The notes under the pieces: model-generated | Told to the model about the DNA's origin: nothing | Seen by the model: the letters and a program-made list of their open reading frames with translations, nothing else | The model's database searches: none | Shown here: positions 35,928-46,176 of the stretch, one piece after another | Layout: each line of letters begins with the position of its first letter | How positions within the stretch are numbered: position 1 is the stretch's first letter | Program-made: the position numbers and the translations under genes | Source of the DNA: Butyrivibrio sp. FCS014 | GTDB lineage: Bacteria > Bacillota > Clostridia > Lachnospirales > Lachnospiraceae | Length of the DNA stretch: 64,000 bases | Direction of reading: 5' to 3' | Assembly: GCF_000526935.1 (NCBI RefSeq) | Contig: NZ_JAHA01000013.1 | Coordinates: forward strand, 119,319-183,318

Positions 35928-38039
35928 ATGAGTGACAAGGTTAATATTGAGGAGATCTTCGGGCAGAACGTCTTTACCATTTCCAAGATGAGAGAGCGTC
36001 TTCCCAAGAACGTCTACAAAGAGGTTATAAATGTAATAGACAACGGAGGGGAACTCTCCAAGGAGTCTGCAGACGTTGTGGCAAATGCCATGAAGGAATG
36101 GGCTATGGAGAACGGGGCAACCCATTACACTCACTGGTTCCAGCCTCTTACAGGTATTACAGCCGAGAAGCACGACTCATTCGTGGCAAGTGCCGACAAG
36201 GACGGCAAGATGATCACTTCCTTCTCGGGAAAAGAGCTGATCAAGGGAGAACCGGATGCGTCATCCTTCCCTTCAGGCGGACTTCGCGCAACCTTTGAGG
36301 CAAGAGGTTATACAACCTGGGATATCACTTCCCCTGCATTCCTTAAGGAGTCCGGAGCGGGCGTCACTCTTTGCATACCCACTGCTTTCTGTTCATACAC
36401 AGGAGAGGCTCTTGATAAGAAGACACCTCTCTTAAGATCCATGGAGGCTGTAAACAAGCAGGCACTCAGGATCGTTAAGCTCTTCGGCAACGACAGAGCT
36501 ACCAAAGTCAATGTATCCGTAGGTCCCGAGCAGGAGTACTTCCTGGTTGACTGGGACAAGTCCATGAAGAGAGAGGACCTTATCTTTACCGGAAGGACAC
36601 TTTTCGGAGCAATGCCTCCCAAGGGTCAGGAGATGGAGGATCACTACTTCGGCGTTATCCGTGAGAGAGTCGGAGAGTACATGAAGGACCTCAACAGGGA
36701 ACTCTGGAAGCTTGGCGTTCCCGACAAGACACAGCACAATGAGGTTGCTCCGGGACAGCACGAGCTTGCTCCCATCTATGAGACAGCCAACATTGCGGTT
36801 GATCACAATCAGATTATTATGGAGACCATGAAGAGAGTGGCAGAGCATCATCATATGAGATGTCTGCTCCATGAGAAGCCCTTTGCCGGTGTAAACGGCT
36901 CAGGTAAGCATGACAACTGGTCTCTTTGCACAGACGACGGGGTTAATCTTCTTGATCCCGGCGATACACCCAACAAGAACGTTCAGTTCCTGTTTGTTCT
37001 CGCATGTATTTTAAAGGCTGTAGATACCCACGCAGACCTTTTGAGACAGAGCGCTGCGGATGTGGGAAATGATCACAGACTCGGTGCCAACGAGGCCCCT
37101 CCTGCGGTTATTTCCGTATTCCTCGGAGAGCAGCTTGAGGACGTTGTAAGACAGCTCATTGAGACAGGTGTTGCCAAGTCCAGTAAGCGCGGCGGCAAGC
37201 TCAAGACCGGCGTATCAACACTTCCTCAGTTCGAGAAGGACGCCACAGACAGAAACAGAACATCACCCTTTGCTTTTACAGGAAACAAGTTCGAGTTCAG
37301 AATGGTTGGTTCCTCAGACTCCATGGCAAGCTCCAACACCACACTTAACACCATTGTGGCTGAAGCTTTCTGCGAGGCTGCCGATATTCTTGAGAAGGCA
37401 GAGGACTTTGACGTTGCTGTTCACGATCTTATGAAGGAGTATCTCACCAAACATCAGAGGATCATCTTCAACGGAGACGGTTATTCCGATGCATGGCTCA
37501 AGGAAGCTGAGAGAAGAGGACTTCCCAACATCAAGTCCACCATTGAGGCTGCAGATACCCTTACCACCAAGAAGGCAGTTAAGCTCTTCGGAGATTTCGG
37601 CGTATACACCAAGACTGAGCTGGAATCCAGAAAAGAGATCATATTCGAAAATTATGCCAAGACCATCAATATTGAGGCTCTTACCATGATCGACATGGCA
37701 TCCAAGCAGATCATCCCTGCTGTTATGAAGTATGCGGGAAGACTTGCAAAGGATGTGAATGAAGTTAAGGCAGCAGGCGCTGATGAGTCTGCACTTCTTG
37801 ATGAGCTTAAGGAGATCACCGGAGAACTCACCAAGATGAAGAAGGCTCTTGATGTCCTCAAGGAGAAGGAGAACAAGGCAAGGAAGATCACCGATGCCAG
37901 AAAGCTTGCTTACTTCTACAAGGACAATGTAAGACCTGCAATGGATGCTTTAAGAGCTCCCGCAGACAAGCTGGAGATGCTGGTTGATAAAAAAGACTGG
38001 CCTTTCCCCACATACGCAGATCTTCTCTTCGAAGGCTGA
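35928..38039 (+). CDS. glnN: Glutamine synthetase type III
   Basis: The product is 703 residues, the length of GSIII rather than the 450-residue GSI. Motifs: [61 protein letters not shown] and [17 protein letters not shown]. It condenses glutamate and ammonia to glutamine. Monocistronic, with a strong terminator directly after the stop and a short AT-rich upstream gap. Confidence 0.97.
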   Translation: MSDKVNIEEIFGQNVFTISKMRERLPKNVYKEVINVIDNGGELSKESADVVANAMKEWAMENGATHYTHWFQPLTGITAEKHDSFVASADKDGKMITSFSGKELIKGEPDASSFPSGGLRATFEARGYTTWDITSPAFLKESGAGVTLCIPTAFCSYTGEALDKKTPLLRSMEAVNKQALRIVKLFGNDRATKVNVSVGPEQEYFLVDWDKSMKREDLIFTGRTLFGAMPPKGQEMEDHYFGVIRERVGEYMKDLNRELWKLGVPDKTQHNEVAPGQHELAPIYETANIAVDHNQIIMETMKRVAEHHHMRCLLHEKPFAGVNGSGKHDNWSLCTDDGVNLLDPGDTPNKNVQFLFVLACILKAVDTHADLLRQSAADVGNDHRLGANEAPPAVISVFLGEQLEDVVRQLIETGVAKSSKRGGKLKTGVSTLPQFEKDATDRNRTSPFAFTGNKFEFRMVGSSDSMASSNTTLNTIVAEAFCEAADILEKAEDFDVAVHDLMKEYLTKHQRIIFNGDGYSDAWLKEAERRGLPNIKSTIEAADTLTTKKAVKLFGDFGVYTKTELESRKEIIFENYAKTINIEALTMIDMASKQIIPAVMKYAGRLAKDVNEVKAAGADESALLDELKEITGELTKMKKALDVLKEKENKARKITDARKLAYFYKDNVRPAMDALRAPADKLEMLVDKKDWPFPTYADLLFEG

Positions 38040-38055
38040 TTTTAAGCGATTTATC

Positions 38056-38098
38056 CCACTCTCAGACCACAACGGTTTGAGAGTGGATTTATTTTTTT
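38056..38098 (+). terminator. Terminator of glnN
   Basis: CCACTCTCAGACC and GGTTTGAGAGTGG form a thirteen-pair stem around ACAAC, followed by a T-rich tract. Confidence 0.92.
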
Positions 38099-38119
38099 AT
38101 AAAAATTTTGAAAAAGTAC

Positions 38120-38148
38120 TTGCAATTAATAAAAACATTACGTATAAT
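38120..38148 (+). promoter_or_regulatory. Promoter of tRNA-Gln
   Basis: TTGCAA (38120-38125), 17 bases, then a consensus TATAAT (38143-38148), ending 13 bases before the tRNA. Confidence 0.85.
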
Positions 38149-38161
38149 ACAATCTTGTCGG

Positions 38162-38234
38162 TGGGCTATCGCCAAGCGGTAAGGCAACGGACTCTGACTC
38201 CGTCATTACGTAGGTTCGAATCCTACTAGCCCAG
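38162..38234 (+). tRNA. tRNA-Gln (anticodon CUG)
   Basis: The cloverleaf is complete: acceptor TGGGCTA with TAGCCCA, D arm GCC/GGC, anticodon stem ACGGA/TCCGT with loop CTCTGAC (anticodon CTG, reading CAG), and T arm GTAGG/CCTAC with loop TTCGAAT. The discriminator is G. CCA is not encoded. It has its own promoter and terminator and stands alone. Confidence 0.95.
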
Positions 38235-38240
38235 CTTTTA

Positions 38241-38270
38241 AGCGAGATTGGTTATCCAATCTCGCTTTTT
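38241..38270 (+). terminator. Terminator of tRNA-Gln
   Basis: AGCGAGATTGG and CCAATCTCGCT form an eleven-pair stem around TTAT, followed by TTTTT. Confidence 0.93.
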
Positions 38271-38333
38271 CCGCGTTATGGCAGAGCCATGCAGAAACAT
38301 GTCTGTGCATGCTTGCTTGCAGAAAGGACCTAC

Positions 38334-39086
38334 ATGTATACCTTTGATTCCAGGATCAGATACAGCGAAATTGATAAGGACGGGACACTTACTCTGGAGT
38401 CACTTATAGACTATTTCCAGGACTGCTCAACCTTTCAGACCCAGGAAGGCGTAGCTGATATCGATTATATGAAGAAAAGAAACATCGCCTGGGTTTTAAA
38501 TTCCTGGCAGATCGAGATAATGCGGTACCCAAGGCTCTGCGAGGATGTGATAATCGGAACCGTGCCCTATGACCTTAAGGGATTCTTTGGCCTTAGAAAT
38601 TTCTTTATGGATACTAAGGATGGAGAGAGGCTTGCAGTTGCCAATTCCGTGTGGACCCTCTTTGATTTCGTGAAGGGAATTCCCTCAAGGGTCACTCCCG
38701 AGATGCTTGAGACTTATCCTATGGGAGAGAAGCTTGACATGAACTATGCCGGAAGGAAAATTGTTGTACCTGAGGGTATAGAGGCAGTAAAGGGCGATGA
38801 GATAGTTGTAAGGAAACACCATCTTGATACCAATTATCACGTTAATAACGGCCAATATGTTAGAATGGCTATAGATGCATGTTCCGATCTGGAAGGCAAG
38901 GTAAAGGGCATGAGAGCGGAGTACAAGAGGCAGGCGGTACTGGGAGATATTCTTTATCCCAATATATACAAGGATATCCCTGCTAAGGCTCAGGAGGACG
39001 CTGCACAGGCTCAGGGACGGATGCGCATCGTGGATCTTGCCGATGCGGAGGGCAGATCCGTCTGCACGGTAGAACTTAACTTTTAA
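38334..39086 (+). CDS. Acyl-ACP thioesterase
   Basis: The product is 250 residues from the ATG at 38334 (MYTFDSRIRYSEID) behind AAAGGA; a longer frame from 38289 lacks support. It is a double hot-dog protein. The catalytic region DTNYHVNNGQYV contains the Asn and His of the FatA/FatB-like bacterial acyl-ACP thioesterases, which release fatty acids from acyl carrier protein. It stands alone after the tRNA terminator. Confidence 0.88.
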   Translation: MYTFDSRIRYSEIDKDGTLTLESLIDYFQDCSTFQTQEGVADIDYMKKRNIAWVLNSWQIEIMRYPRLCEDVIIGTVPYDLKGFFGLRNFFMDTKDGERLAVANSVWTLFDFVKGIPSRVTPEMLETYPMGEKLDMNYAGRKIVVPEGIEAVKGDEIVVRKHHLDTNYHVNNGQYVRMAIDACSDLEGKVKGMRAEYKRQAVLGDILYPNIYKDIPAKAQEDAAQAQGRMRIVDLADAEGRSVCTVELNF

Positions 39087-39149
39087 ACTGTTGCTGATGA
39101 AGGCAACGATAGGCAGAGCTCAAAAAGCTCTTTTGAAACGGAGGACACA

Positions 39150-39983
39150 ATGATCAGATTAGGAGAAAAACAGACACTTACAGTTGTTAAAAAGGTTGAA
39201 TTCGGAGTATACCTCTCCGAGAAGCAGGGCGATGAGGAGAAGGTTCTTCTTCCCGGCAAGCAGGTCCCTGCGGGAACGGATATAGGAAGCACCATTGAAG
39301 TCTTTATTTACAAGGATTCCGATGACAGACTTATAGCAACCACCAATGAGCCCAAAATAATGCTCGGTGATGTGAGAATGCTCAAGGTCAAGGATACAAG
39401 CAGGATCGGAGCTTTCATGGACTGGGGCCTGGAGAAGGACCTTCTTTTACCCTTCAAGCAGCAGACCAAGAAGGTAAGCCCCGGAGATGAGGTGCTCTGC
39501 GCCCTTTACATCGATAAGAGCAACCGCCTTTGCGTAACCATGAACGTGTATCCCTATCTTTCCCAGAACAGTCCCTACAAGAAGGACGACAGGGTAACAG
39601 GTACAGTATACGAGATGAGCGGCAATTTCGGCGCCTTTGTGGCTGTTGATGATATTTATTCGGGACTTATCCCCAAGAAGGAGATTTACGGGGATATTAA
39701 GATCGGAGACACAGTTTCCGCAAGAGTGGTATCCGTTAAGGAAGACGGTAAGCTCAACCTCGGCATAAGAGAGAAGGCTTATCTTCAGATGGATACAGAT
39801 GCCAAGGCTCTCATGGAGCTTATAGAGAAAGAGGGCGGCAAGCTTTCCTTCAATGATAAGGCTGCTCCGGAGCTTATCAGAGAGAAGACCGGCATGAGCA
39901 AGAACGAGTTCAAAAGAGCTGTCGGACGACTGCTGAAAGAAGGCAGGATCGAGATCAAGCCTGATTCCATAGTAAAGATCTGA
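39150..39983 (+). CDS. S1-domain RNA-binding protein (CvfB/YitL family)
   Basis: The product is 277 residues. Several S1-like beta-barrels (LKVKDTSRIGAFMDWGLEKDLLLPF, VTGTVYEMSGNFGAFVAVDD, GDTVSARVVSVKEDGKLNLGIRE) are followed by a C-terminal winged helix (ELIREKTGMSKNEFKRAVGRLLKEG). This is the CvfB layout, implicated in RNA binding and virulence control in staphylococci. Ribosome site GGAGG. A bidirectional terminator follows. Confidence 0.9.
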   Translation: MIRLGEKQTLTVVKKVEFGVYLSEKQGDEEKVLLPGKQVPAGTDIGSTIEVFIYKDSDDRLIATTNEPKIMLGDVRMLKVKDTSRIGAFMDWGLEKDLLLPFKQQTKKVSPGDEVLCALYIDKSNRLCVTMNVYPYLSQNSPYKKDDRVTGTVYEMSGNFGAFVAVDDIYSGLIPKKEIYGDIKIGDTVSARVVSVKEDGKLNLGIREKAYLQMDTDAKALMELIEKEGGKLSFNDKAAPELIREKTGMSKNEFKRAVGRLLKEGRIEIKPDSIVKI

Positions 39984-40008
39984 AATTCATAATAAATACT
40001 TTCACAGT

Positions 40009-40043
40009 CAAAAAGCCCGCTGCAGAATCTGCAACGGGCTTTT
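40009..40043. terminator. Bidirectional terminator between cvfB-like and yjfB-like genes
   Basis: AAAAGCCCG and CGGGCTTTT flank an inner TGCAG/CTGCA pairing. A runs and T runs on both sides let it serve both convergent genes. Confidence 0.88.
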
Positions 40044-40079
40044 CGTGCGCCTTACGGGCGCTCTTCGGGCGATGGTGTC

Positions 40080-40268
40080 TTAAATCCTGATATCGAAGTT
40101 GGCCCCGAGGTTCGGGTTAACAGATAACTCCATAGAAGCATCCATAGTCTCAACCATTGCTTCTCCCATGTCCTGCAGGTTATCAAGACTCTTCGAAAGC
40201 ATGGCAACGCCAAAATCGTTCAGGATCTTGTTCTGTGACAATGCCATCGACAATGCAGGAATATCCAT
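40080..40268 (-). CDS. YjfB family putative motility protein
   Basis: The product is 62 residues from the ATG at 40268 (MDIPALSMALSQ); GGAGGT lies just upstream, and an in-frame GTG two codons earlier is less likely. The MDIxxLSxxLSQ start, a helical middle and the LDxxxNPNLGxNxDIxI end match the YjfB_motility family, small proteins of motile Firmicutes. A sigma-D type promoter upstream supports coregulation with flagella. Confidence 0.88.
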   Translation of the reverse strand: MDIPALSMALSQNKILNDFGVAMLSKSLDNLQDMGEAMVETMDASMELSVNPNLGANFDIRI

Positions 40269-40309
40269 AGGCACCTCCTTGTGTATGAATATACTTCACC
40301 CTATCTTAT

Positions 40310-40336
40310 ATATCGGCCGTTTTGTTAAAATGATTA
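40310..40336 (-). promoter_or_regulatory. Flagellar sigma-D (sigma-28) promoter
   Basis: On the minus strand, TAAT (40333-40336), 15 bases, then a perfect GCCGATAT (40310-40317). The sigma-D consensus is TAAA-N15-GCCGATAT. It lies about 40 bases upstream of the YjfB-like start. Confidence 0.85.
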
Positions 40337-40528
40337 CCTTGACAGGATACAATCCGTGGCAAAAACAAGGAGCCTTTTTTGTGACTTTTGACCACAAAAT
40401 TTAAAAAATGAACAAAAAATGCCTTGCTAAAGGTAGATTTTTTTGTACATTTGTATTAAACTGTTAAATAGGTTTATTTCATGATCCTATAATCAATATT
40501 ATGCACACCGTGCAAGAAAGAGTGCTAC

Positions 40529-41611
40529 ATGATATCGAATCAGATTTTGCAGAACACAATTGACGGCCTGAAGAACATCGCGCATGTGGATCTTTGTGTG
40601 CTGGATACTGACGGCAAGGAGGTTGCTTCCACAGCCAATGATATTGGCAACGTGGCTTCCGTGGCAAGGGATTTCGTTGAATCCCCCGCAGATTCCCAGG
40701 AGATCCAGGGCTATCAGTACTTCAAGATATATGACGAGCAGCAGCTGGAGTATATACTCATATGCACCGGCAGCGGCGACAATAACTACATGCTTGGCAA
40801 GATGATAGCTTATCAGATTCAGAGCCTGCTTGTGGCTTACAAGGAGAGATTTGACAAGGATAACTTTATCAAGAACCTCCTTCTGGATAATCTGCTTTTG
40901 GTAGATATCTACAGCAGAGCCAAGAAGCTTCATATCCAGAGTGATGCCAAGAGAGTAGCCATGATCATTGAGTGCTCCAGCGGCAGGGACAGCAATGCCC
41001 TTGAGATCACAAGGACCTGCATCGGCAACGGAACAGACTTTGTCACTGAGGTTGACGAGGACAACGTTATTGTTGTCAAGGATGTAAGCGACTTTGGCAA
41101 GAACAGCGAGATCACCAGAGTGGCCGAGGATATCCTTCAGAATCTGGAAAAAGAGGGCCTGACAGGAGTCAGAATCGCGTATGGCACAGTTGTTTCCGAG
41201 ATCAAGGAAGTGAGCCGTTCCTACAAGGAAGCCAAGATGGCTCTTGATGTAGGCAAGATCTTCTTTGACGAGAGAAAGGTCATTTGCTACAGCGAGCTGG
41301 GAATAGGAAGACTTATCTATCAGCTTCCCATACCTCTTTGCAAGATGTTCATCAAGGAGATCTTTGGTGGAAGAAATCCCGACGAGTTCGATCAGGAGAC
41401 CCTTACCACCATCGATAAGTTCTTTGAGAACAGCCTCAATGTATCGGAGACTTCAAGACAGCTCTTTATCCACAGAAATACCCTGGTGTACAGACTGGAC
41501 AAGCTTCAGAAGAGTACCGGTCTTGATCTTAGAGTGTTCGACGATGCCATTACTTTCAAAATTGCACTTATGGTTGTAAGATATATGAAGTACATGGAGA
41601 GGTTTACGTAA
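40529..41611 (+). CDS. PucR/CdaR-type transcriptional regulator
   Basis: The product is 360 residues. The N-terminal 150 or so resemble a sugar-diacid or small-molecule sensor region. A central GGDEF-like region follows (VSEIKEVSRSYKEAKMALDVGK), typical of CdaR/PucR proteins, then a C-terminal HTH_30 (LNVSETSRQLFIHRNTLVYRLDKLQ). Monocistronic. A TATAAT at 40488-40493 may be the -10 box; no good -35 box is seen. No adjacent metabolic genes point to its ligand. Confidence 0.82.
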   Translation: MISNQILQNTIDGLKNIAHVDLCVLDTDGKEVASTANDIGNVASVARDFVESPADSQEIQGYQYFKIYDEQQLEYILICTGSGDNNYMLGKMIAYQIQSLLVAYKERFDKDNFIKNLLLDNLLLVDIYSRAKKLHIQSDAKRVAMIIECSSGRDSNALEITRTCIGNGTDFVTEVDEDNVIVVKDVSDFGKNSEITRVAEDILQNLEKEGLTGVRIAYGTVVSEIKEVSRSYKEAKMALDVGKIFFDERKVICYSELGIGRLIYQLPIPLCKMFIKEIFGGRNPDEFDQETLTTIDKFFENSLNVSETSRQLFIHRNTLVYRLDKLQKSTGLDLRVFDDAITFKIALMVVRYMKYMERFT

Positions 41612-41631
41612 GTGAGTGATATAGGGATTCA

Positions 41632-41671
41632 AAGTCACATTCACGCGCATGCTTGCATGTGTGTGGATGTG
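41632..41671 (+). other. Imperfect hairpin upstream of ftsE
   Basis: Between the regulator and ftsE, GTCACAT ... ATGTGAC encloses an inner CATGC/GCATG, giving a long imperfect hairpin. A related GCATGCTTGC sequence occurs upstream of the thioesterase gene (around 38308). No T run follows. Confidence 0.5.
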
Positions 41672-41789
41672 ACCTTGAAGACCGAACATACATGAGGATG
41701 TAGCACGATAGTGCGGAATCCGAATGTATGCAGGATTGCGAAAGCGAAAGCGAAGCAATCCGTATATCACCTGCAACAAGAGGAGAATT

Positions 41790-42530
41790 ATGGAAAGAGG
41801 ATACAGGAGAAGAAGGACAAACAGGCAGATTCCCAGCGATGAGATAATCACGCTGGAGAATGTGACCAAATCATATTCAACCGGAGCGCCGGCCTTAAAC
41901 GGCGTGACGCTCCACATCAAAAGGGGTGAATTTGTTTTCATTGTGGGCGACAGCGGCTCCGGCAAATCAACCCTGATCAAGCTGCTTCTTAGGGAGCTGG
42001 TTCCCACAGACGGCGAGATCACAGTCCTCGGCTACAACTTGAAGAGGATCAAACACAGCAAGATTCCCAAGTTCAGAAGAAATCTGGGCATAGTATTCCA
42101 GGATTTCCGACTTCTAAAGGATAGAAATGTCTATGAGAACGTCGCTTTTGCACAGCGCATCGTGCAGACTCCCACCAGGGATATCAAGCGAAACGTTCCG
42201 TCCATACTGGCCACGGTCAATCTGGCCGGCAAGTACAAAAACAAGATAAATCAGCTTTCCGGCGGTGAACAGCAGAGAGTTGCCCTTGCCAGGGCCCTTG
42301 TGAACAAACCCACCATTCTGCTGGCTGATGAGCCCACGGGTAACCTGGATCCCAATAATTCCTGGGAGATCATGAAACTCATGGAGCAGATAAACGAGAA
42401 CGGCACAACGGTCATAGTGGTAACCCACAACAGAGAGATCGTTAATGCCATGAAGAAACGTGTTATCACCATGAAGAAGGGCGTCATCATAGAAGACGAA
42501 GAAGAGGGTATGTACATCGATGAGGATTAG
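41790..42530 (+). CDS. ftsE: Cell division ATP-binding protein FtsE
   Basis: The product is 246 residues from the ATG at 41790 behind AGGAGA; a longer frame from 41724 lacks a ribosome site. It is an ABC ATPase with Walker [11 protein letters not shown]-loop VFQDFRLL, signature LSGGEQQR and Walker [24 protein letters not shown] and the short length are typical of FtsE. With FtsX it controls peptidoglycan hydrolases. It overlaps ftsX by 11 bases. Confidence 0.96.
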   Translation: MERGYRRRRTNRQIPSDEIITLENVTKSYSTGAPALNGVTLHIKRGEFVFIVGDSGSGKSTLIKLLLRELVPTDGEITVLGYNLKRIKHSKIPKFRRNLGIVFQDFRLLKDRNVYENVAFAQRIVQTPTRDIKRNVPSILATVNLAGKYKNKINQLSGGEQQRVALARALVNKPTILLADEPTGNLDPNNSWEIMKLMEQINENGTTVIVVTHNREIVNAMKKRVITMKKGVIIEDEEEGMYIDED

Positions 42531-43416
42531 TAGTTTCTTTTACACCATTGGACAGGGATTTAAGAATTTAGGCAGAAATAAATGGTATACGCTGGCATCA
42601 ATCGCCACCATCACCGCCTGTCTGTTTTTGTTCGGACTGTTTTATTCAATAATCACCAACTTCCAGAATGTTGTTAAGACTGCAGAGGAAGGCGTTTCCG
42701 TAACCGTATTCTTCAATGAGGGTATCACCGAGGAGCAGATCCTGGCAGTAAAGAGCGACCTGGAGAAAAGACCTGAGGTAAGAGAGATAGTTTATGTTTC
42801 TGCCGACGAAGCCTGGGAAGGCTTCAAGGAGGAGTATCTTGGCGAGTACGCCGACGGATTTACAGAGAATCCCCTGGCAGATTCTGCAAACCTTCAGATC
42901 TACTTAAGCGATGTGTCAATGCAGCCGGCACTTGTTTCCTACATAGAGAGCATCACGGTTGTCAGGGAAGTCAACCGCTCCGAGGTAACGGCTACCACCT
43001 TAAGCGGACTTAATCTTTTGATAGCTTACATATCAGCAGGTATCATCATAGTTCTTCTGCTGGTATCCGTATTCCTTATCAGCAATACCGTAACCATGGG
43101 TATTGCCGTGAGAAAGGATGAGATCAACATCATGAAGTATATCGGAGCCACAGACTTTTTTGTCCGTGCCCCATTCGTGGTGGAAGGTATTTTGATCGGC
43201 CTTATTGGTTCCATCATTCCGCTGATCATCATCTACTTTGTTTACACCCATGTTATCGCCTATGTTGCCAGCAGATTCACAATGCTCAGCTCACTGCTGA
43301 ATTTCCTGCCGGTAGAGGCGGTCTACCATAACCTGATTCCCATTTCGCTGATCATCGGTATCGGCATTGGTTTCTTCGGAAGTTTCATAACTGTAAGAAA
43401 GCACCTGCACGTATAA
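42520..43416 (+). CDS. ftsX: Cell division permease-like protein FtsX
   Basis: The product is 298 residues with one N-terminal helix, an extracytoplasmic domain of about 110 residues, then three helices, the FtsX topology ([46 protein letters not shown]). It transmits the ATP cycle of FtsE to an outside hydrolase. The following LytM-domain gene is the likely partner. Confidence 0.95.
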   Translation: MRISSFFYTIGQGFKNLGRNKWYTLASIATITACLFLFGLFYSIITNFQNVVKTAEEGVSVTVFFNEGITEEQILAVKSDLEKRPEVREIVYVSADEAWEGFKEEYLGEYADGFTENPLADSANLQIYLSDVSMQPALVSYIESITVVREVNRSEVTATTLSGLNLLIAYISAGIIIVLLLVSVFLISNTVTMGIAVRKDEINIMKYIGATDFFVRAPFVVEGILIGLIGSIIPLIIIYFVYTHVIAYVASRFTMLSSLLNFLPVEAVYHNLIPISLIIGIGIGFFGSFITVRKHLHV

Positions 43417-43442
43417 AGCACAGCAAAGGGATCGTTTAAACT

Positions 43443-44666
43443 TTGAACAGATTTTTTGGAAGACGTATCAACAGAATAATTAACATACTCCTATGTCTCT
43501 TTATGGTGAGCACTATGTTTGCCAATGCAACGCTAACGGCAAGCGCCACCCCCACGGAGGAGAGTATCAAGGCCAAGGAAGCACAGATCAGCGAAGCCAA
43601 GAAGGAACGAGACGGCTTGAAGAACGCCAAGACTGACCTGGAGAAAGTCAAGAAGGAGCTGGAGAAAAGTAAGTCTGACCTGAATAACTACATCAGACAG
43701 TTGGACGGGCAGCTGACGGACATTCAGCAGAAGGTTGACATGCTCACAGAGCAGATCGCCGAGAAGGAGAATCAGATCAATATAACCACTTCGGAGCTCC
43801 AGGAGGCGGAGGCGATTCAGCAGGCCCAGTATGAGGCCATGAAAAAGCGCATCAAGTTCATGTACGAGCGCGGCGACATGCTGTATCTGGAGCTTCTTTT
43901 ACAATCCGGAAATTTCTCCGACATGCTCAACAAGGCCGAGTACATCGAGAAGCTCTCCGACTACGACAGGAACAAGCTGAACGAGTACATCTCCACCACG
44001 GAGCTGATCAGGCTGACAAAAGAGGCATTGGAGGAGGAGAAGGAAACTCTGGACGAGACAAAGGCGGTCCGGCAGGAAGAGCAGGCCAACCTGGAGTCAC
44101 TGCTTTCCACCAAGAGCAAGGAGCTCAACACCGTCCAGGCCGATATTTCCAACAAGGAAGCGGCCATCGCCGAGTACGAGGCAGAGATCAAGGCTGAGAA
44201 TGCAGCTATCGCAGCCCTGGAAAAAGAGGTAGCGGCTGACAAGGCAGCTCTTTACAGCAGATATACCTACGACGGAGGAATGTTCACCTGGCCATGCCCC
44301 GGCTACACCAGGATTTCCGATGATTATGGAAACAGAGTCCACCCGACTCTCGGGATCACCAAGATGCACAACGGTATCGACCTGGCAGCCCCGGGCGGAA
44401 CAGCCATTCTGGCAGCTTACAACGGCACAGTGGTGGCGGCGGACTATAACTCTACCATGGGTAATTACATCATGATCAATCACGGAGGCGGACTTTACAC
44501 CATTTACATGCATTGTTCGGCCCTCTATGTTTCCAAAGGAACTGATGTTACTGCCGGCACCAAGATCGGCGCAGTCGGAACCACAGGAAGATCCACCGGT
44601 AATCATCTGCACTTTGGTGTCAGACTTAACGGAGCCTATGTGAGTCCCTGGAATTACCTCAAGTGA
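43443..44666 (+). CDS. PcsB/EnvC-like murein hydrolase with LytM (M23) domain
   Basis: The product is 407 residues from a TTG start with AAAGGGA upstream. A signal peptide is seen (IINILLCLFMVSTMF...TASA). A long coiled coil covers about 40-270, then a LytM domain with HNGIDLA, YMHCS and HLHFGVRLNG. Coiled coil plus hydrolase directly after ftsEX matches the FtsX-activated enzymes (PcsB, RipC, CwlO, EnvC). The zinc ligands appear intact, so it is probably a true hydrolase. Confidence 0.92.
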   Translation: MNRFFGRRINRIINILLCLFMVSTMFANATLTASATPTEESIKAKEAQISEAKKERDGLKNAKTDLEKVKKELEKSKSDLNNYIRQLDGQLTDIQQKVDMLTEQIAEKENQINITTSELQEAEAIQQAQYEAMKKRIKFMYERGDMLYLELLLQSGNFSDMLNKAEYIEKLSDYDRNKLNEYISTTELIRLTKEALEEEKETLDETKAVRQEEQANLESLLSTKSKELNTVQADISNKEAAIAEYEAEIKAENAAIAALEKEVAADKAALYSRYTYDGGMFTWPCPGYTRISDDYGNRVHPTLGITKMHNGIDLAAPGGTAILAAYNGTVVAADYNSTMGNYIMINHGGGLYTIYMHCSALYVSKGTDVTAGTKIGAVGTTGRSTGNHLHFGVRLNGAYVSPWNYLK

Positions 44667-44681
44667 TAGGAGCACAAGATT

Positions 44682-46028
44682 TTGGATAATAATTATAACA
44701 ACAATAGCAACAACTATTACGGGCAGGTGCCGCCGCAGGTATCTCCGCAGATGCCGCCCATGATGCCGGCAGGAGAACCGCCCAAGGCCATCAAAAGGAA
44801 ACTCAGATGGCGCTTTATCGCAGGTCTTTTCCTGGGACTTCTCATTTCGGTTTCTGTTGTGGGAGGGCTCCTTATGTTCGGAGTCTTTGGCAGAAGATTA
44901 GGGGCGCTGACTCCTTTGCTTCCCACTAATAACACCTATGAAGAGCTGATGAATGAGGACACCATCACCAAGCTTGAAGCTCTTGATGACGTTATAGAGA
45001 CCTATTACTACAAGACTGATGTGGATAAGGCTGCTGAGGCGGACGGAATGTACAAGGGTCTTTTGGATTCCCTTGGAGATCCCTACTCAGTTTATTACAC
45101 CGAGGAAGAGCTCAATGAACTCATGAGTGATACAGCAGGTATCTACTACGGCATCGGTGCCTATGTAAGCATTGATTCCGACATGGGACTTCCAAGGATT
45201 TCCGGTGTTATGCCGGGAACTCCCGCTGAGAGAGCTGAGCTTCAGACTGATGATATCATCTTTGAGGTCGACCATGTTTCCACAGAGGGCATGGAACTGG
45301 ATGAAGTGGTATCCTTGATAAAGGGACCGGAGGGGACTTTGGTTCATCTGACACTTCTTCGCGGTTCCAAGAGAGATACCGTTGAGGTGGATGTTGAGAG
45401 ATCTGCGGTTGTTGTTCCTACAGTTACCACGAAGCTTTTGGGAGACAACGAGGAGATAGGATATTTGCAGATAACCGAGTTTGACGAGGTTACCCCGGAT
45501 CAGTTTACCGAGGGCCTTGCTGAGCTTAGGGCGAGCAATATAAAGGGACTTATCATTGACCTTAGAAGTAATCCCGGCGGAAGCCTTCAGGCTGTGTGCG
45601 ATGTTGCAAGGCAGCTCCTTCCCAAGGGGATCATCGTATACACCATGGACAGGGACGGAAACAGGGATGATTACAAGTGCGACGGAGAGCACGAGATAGA
45701 CATTCCAGTGGTGGTTCTCACCAACCAGTATTCCGCCAGTGCTTCCGAGATCCTTGCAGGTGCCATCAAGGACTATAACCTTGGCAAGCTTGTGGGTGTT
45801 ACTACCTTCGGTAAGGGTATTGTACAGAGGATCTTTGATCTCAACGACGGAACAGCCGTTAAGCTCACTGTCAGCGACTATTACACCCCCAGCGGAACCA
45901 ATATCCACGGAGTTGGAATTGCCCCCGATGTGGAGGTTGAGTATGATCCCGACGCTTATGCTAAGGATAAGACAGATACTCAGCTTCAGAAGGGTATCGA
46001 GGTCATGAAGGACCTGATGGGCAATTAA
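44682..46028 (+). CDS. S41 family C-terminal processing peptidase
   Basis: The product is 448 residues from a TTG start. It has an Asn/Pro-rich N-terminus, one membrane helix (about 45-67), a PDZ domain (GIGAYVSIDSDMGLPRISGVMPGTPAERAEL), and the S41 core with the Ser in SASASEIL and the Lys in TTFGKG. It is a tail-specific protease facing outward. It follows the ftsEX-hydrolase genes, a common Firmicute neighbourhood, and may process cell-wall enzymes. Confidence 0.94.
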   Translation: MDNNYNNNSNNYYGQVPPQVSPQMPPMMPAGEPPKAIKRKLRWRFIAGLFLGLLISVSVVGGLLMFGVFGRRLGALTPLLPTNNTYEELMNEDTITKLEALDDVIETYYYKTDVDKAAEADGMYKGLLDSLGDPYSVYYTEEELNELMSDTAGIYYGIGAYVSIDSDMGLPRISGVMPGTPAERAELQTDDIIFEVDHVSTEGMELDEVVSLIKGPEGTLVHLTLLRGSKRDTVEVDVERSAVVVPTVTTKLLGDNEEIGYLQITEFDEVTPDQFTEGLAELRASNIKGLIIDLRSNPGGSLQAVCDVARQLLPKGIIVYTMDRDGNRDDYKCDGEHEIDIPVVVLTNQYSASASEILAGAIKDYNLGKLVGVTTFGKGIVQRIFDLNDGTAVKLTVSDYYTPSGTNIHGVGIAPDVEVEYDPDAYAKDKTDTQLQKGIEVMKDLMGN

Positions 46029-46078
46029 GTAGTTGCGAAATGACTGTTGACAGTACAAAAGAATAAGTGTATGATTTG

Positions 46079-46114
46079 AGACTGTGTCACGGATGTGTGG
46101 CACAGTCTTTTTTT
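46079..46114 (+). terminator. Terminator after the S41 peptidase gene
   Basis: AGACTGTG and CACAGTCT form an eight-pair stem, followed by a run of T. Confidence 0.82.
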
Positions 46115-46176
46115 CTATAATTTTTTATCGTGATTTTCACGGTCCGGTTCGGACAATATTTTCAGGAGAATTAACA

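Noticed and set aside
45087..46103. 338-codon open frame on the minus strand
   Set aside because: It is antisense to the S41 peptidase gene and its terminator and shows no motif.
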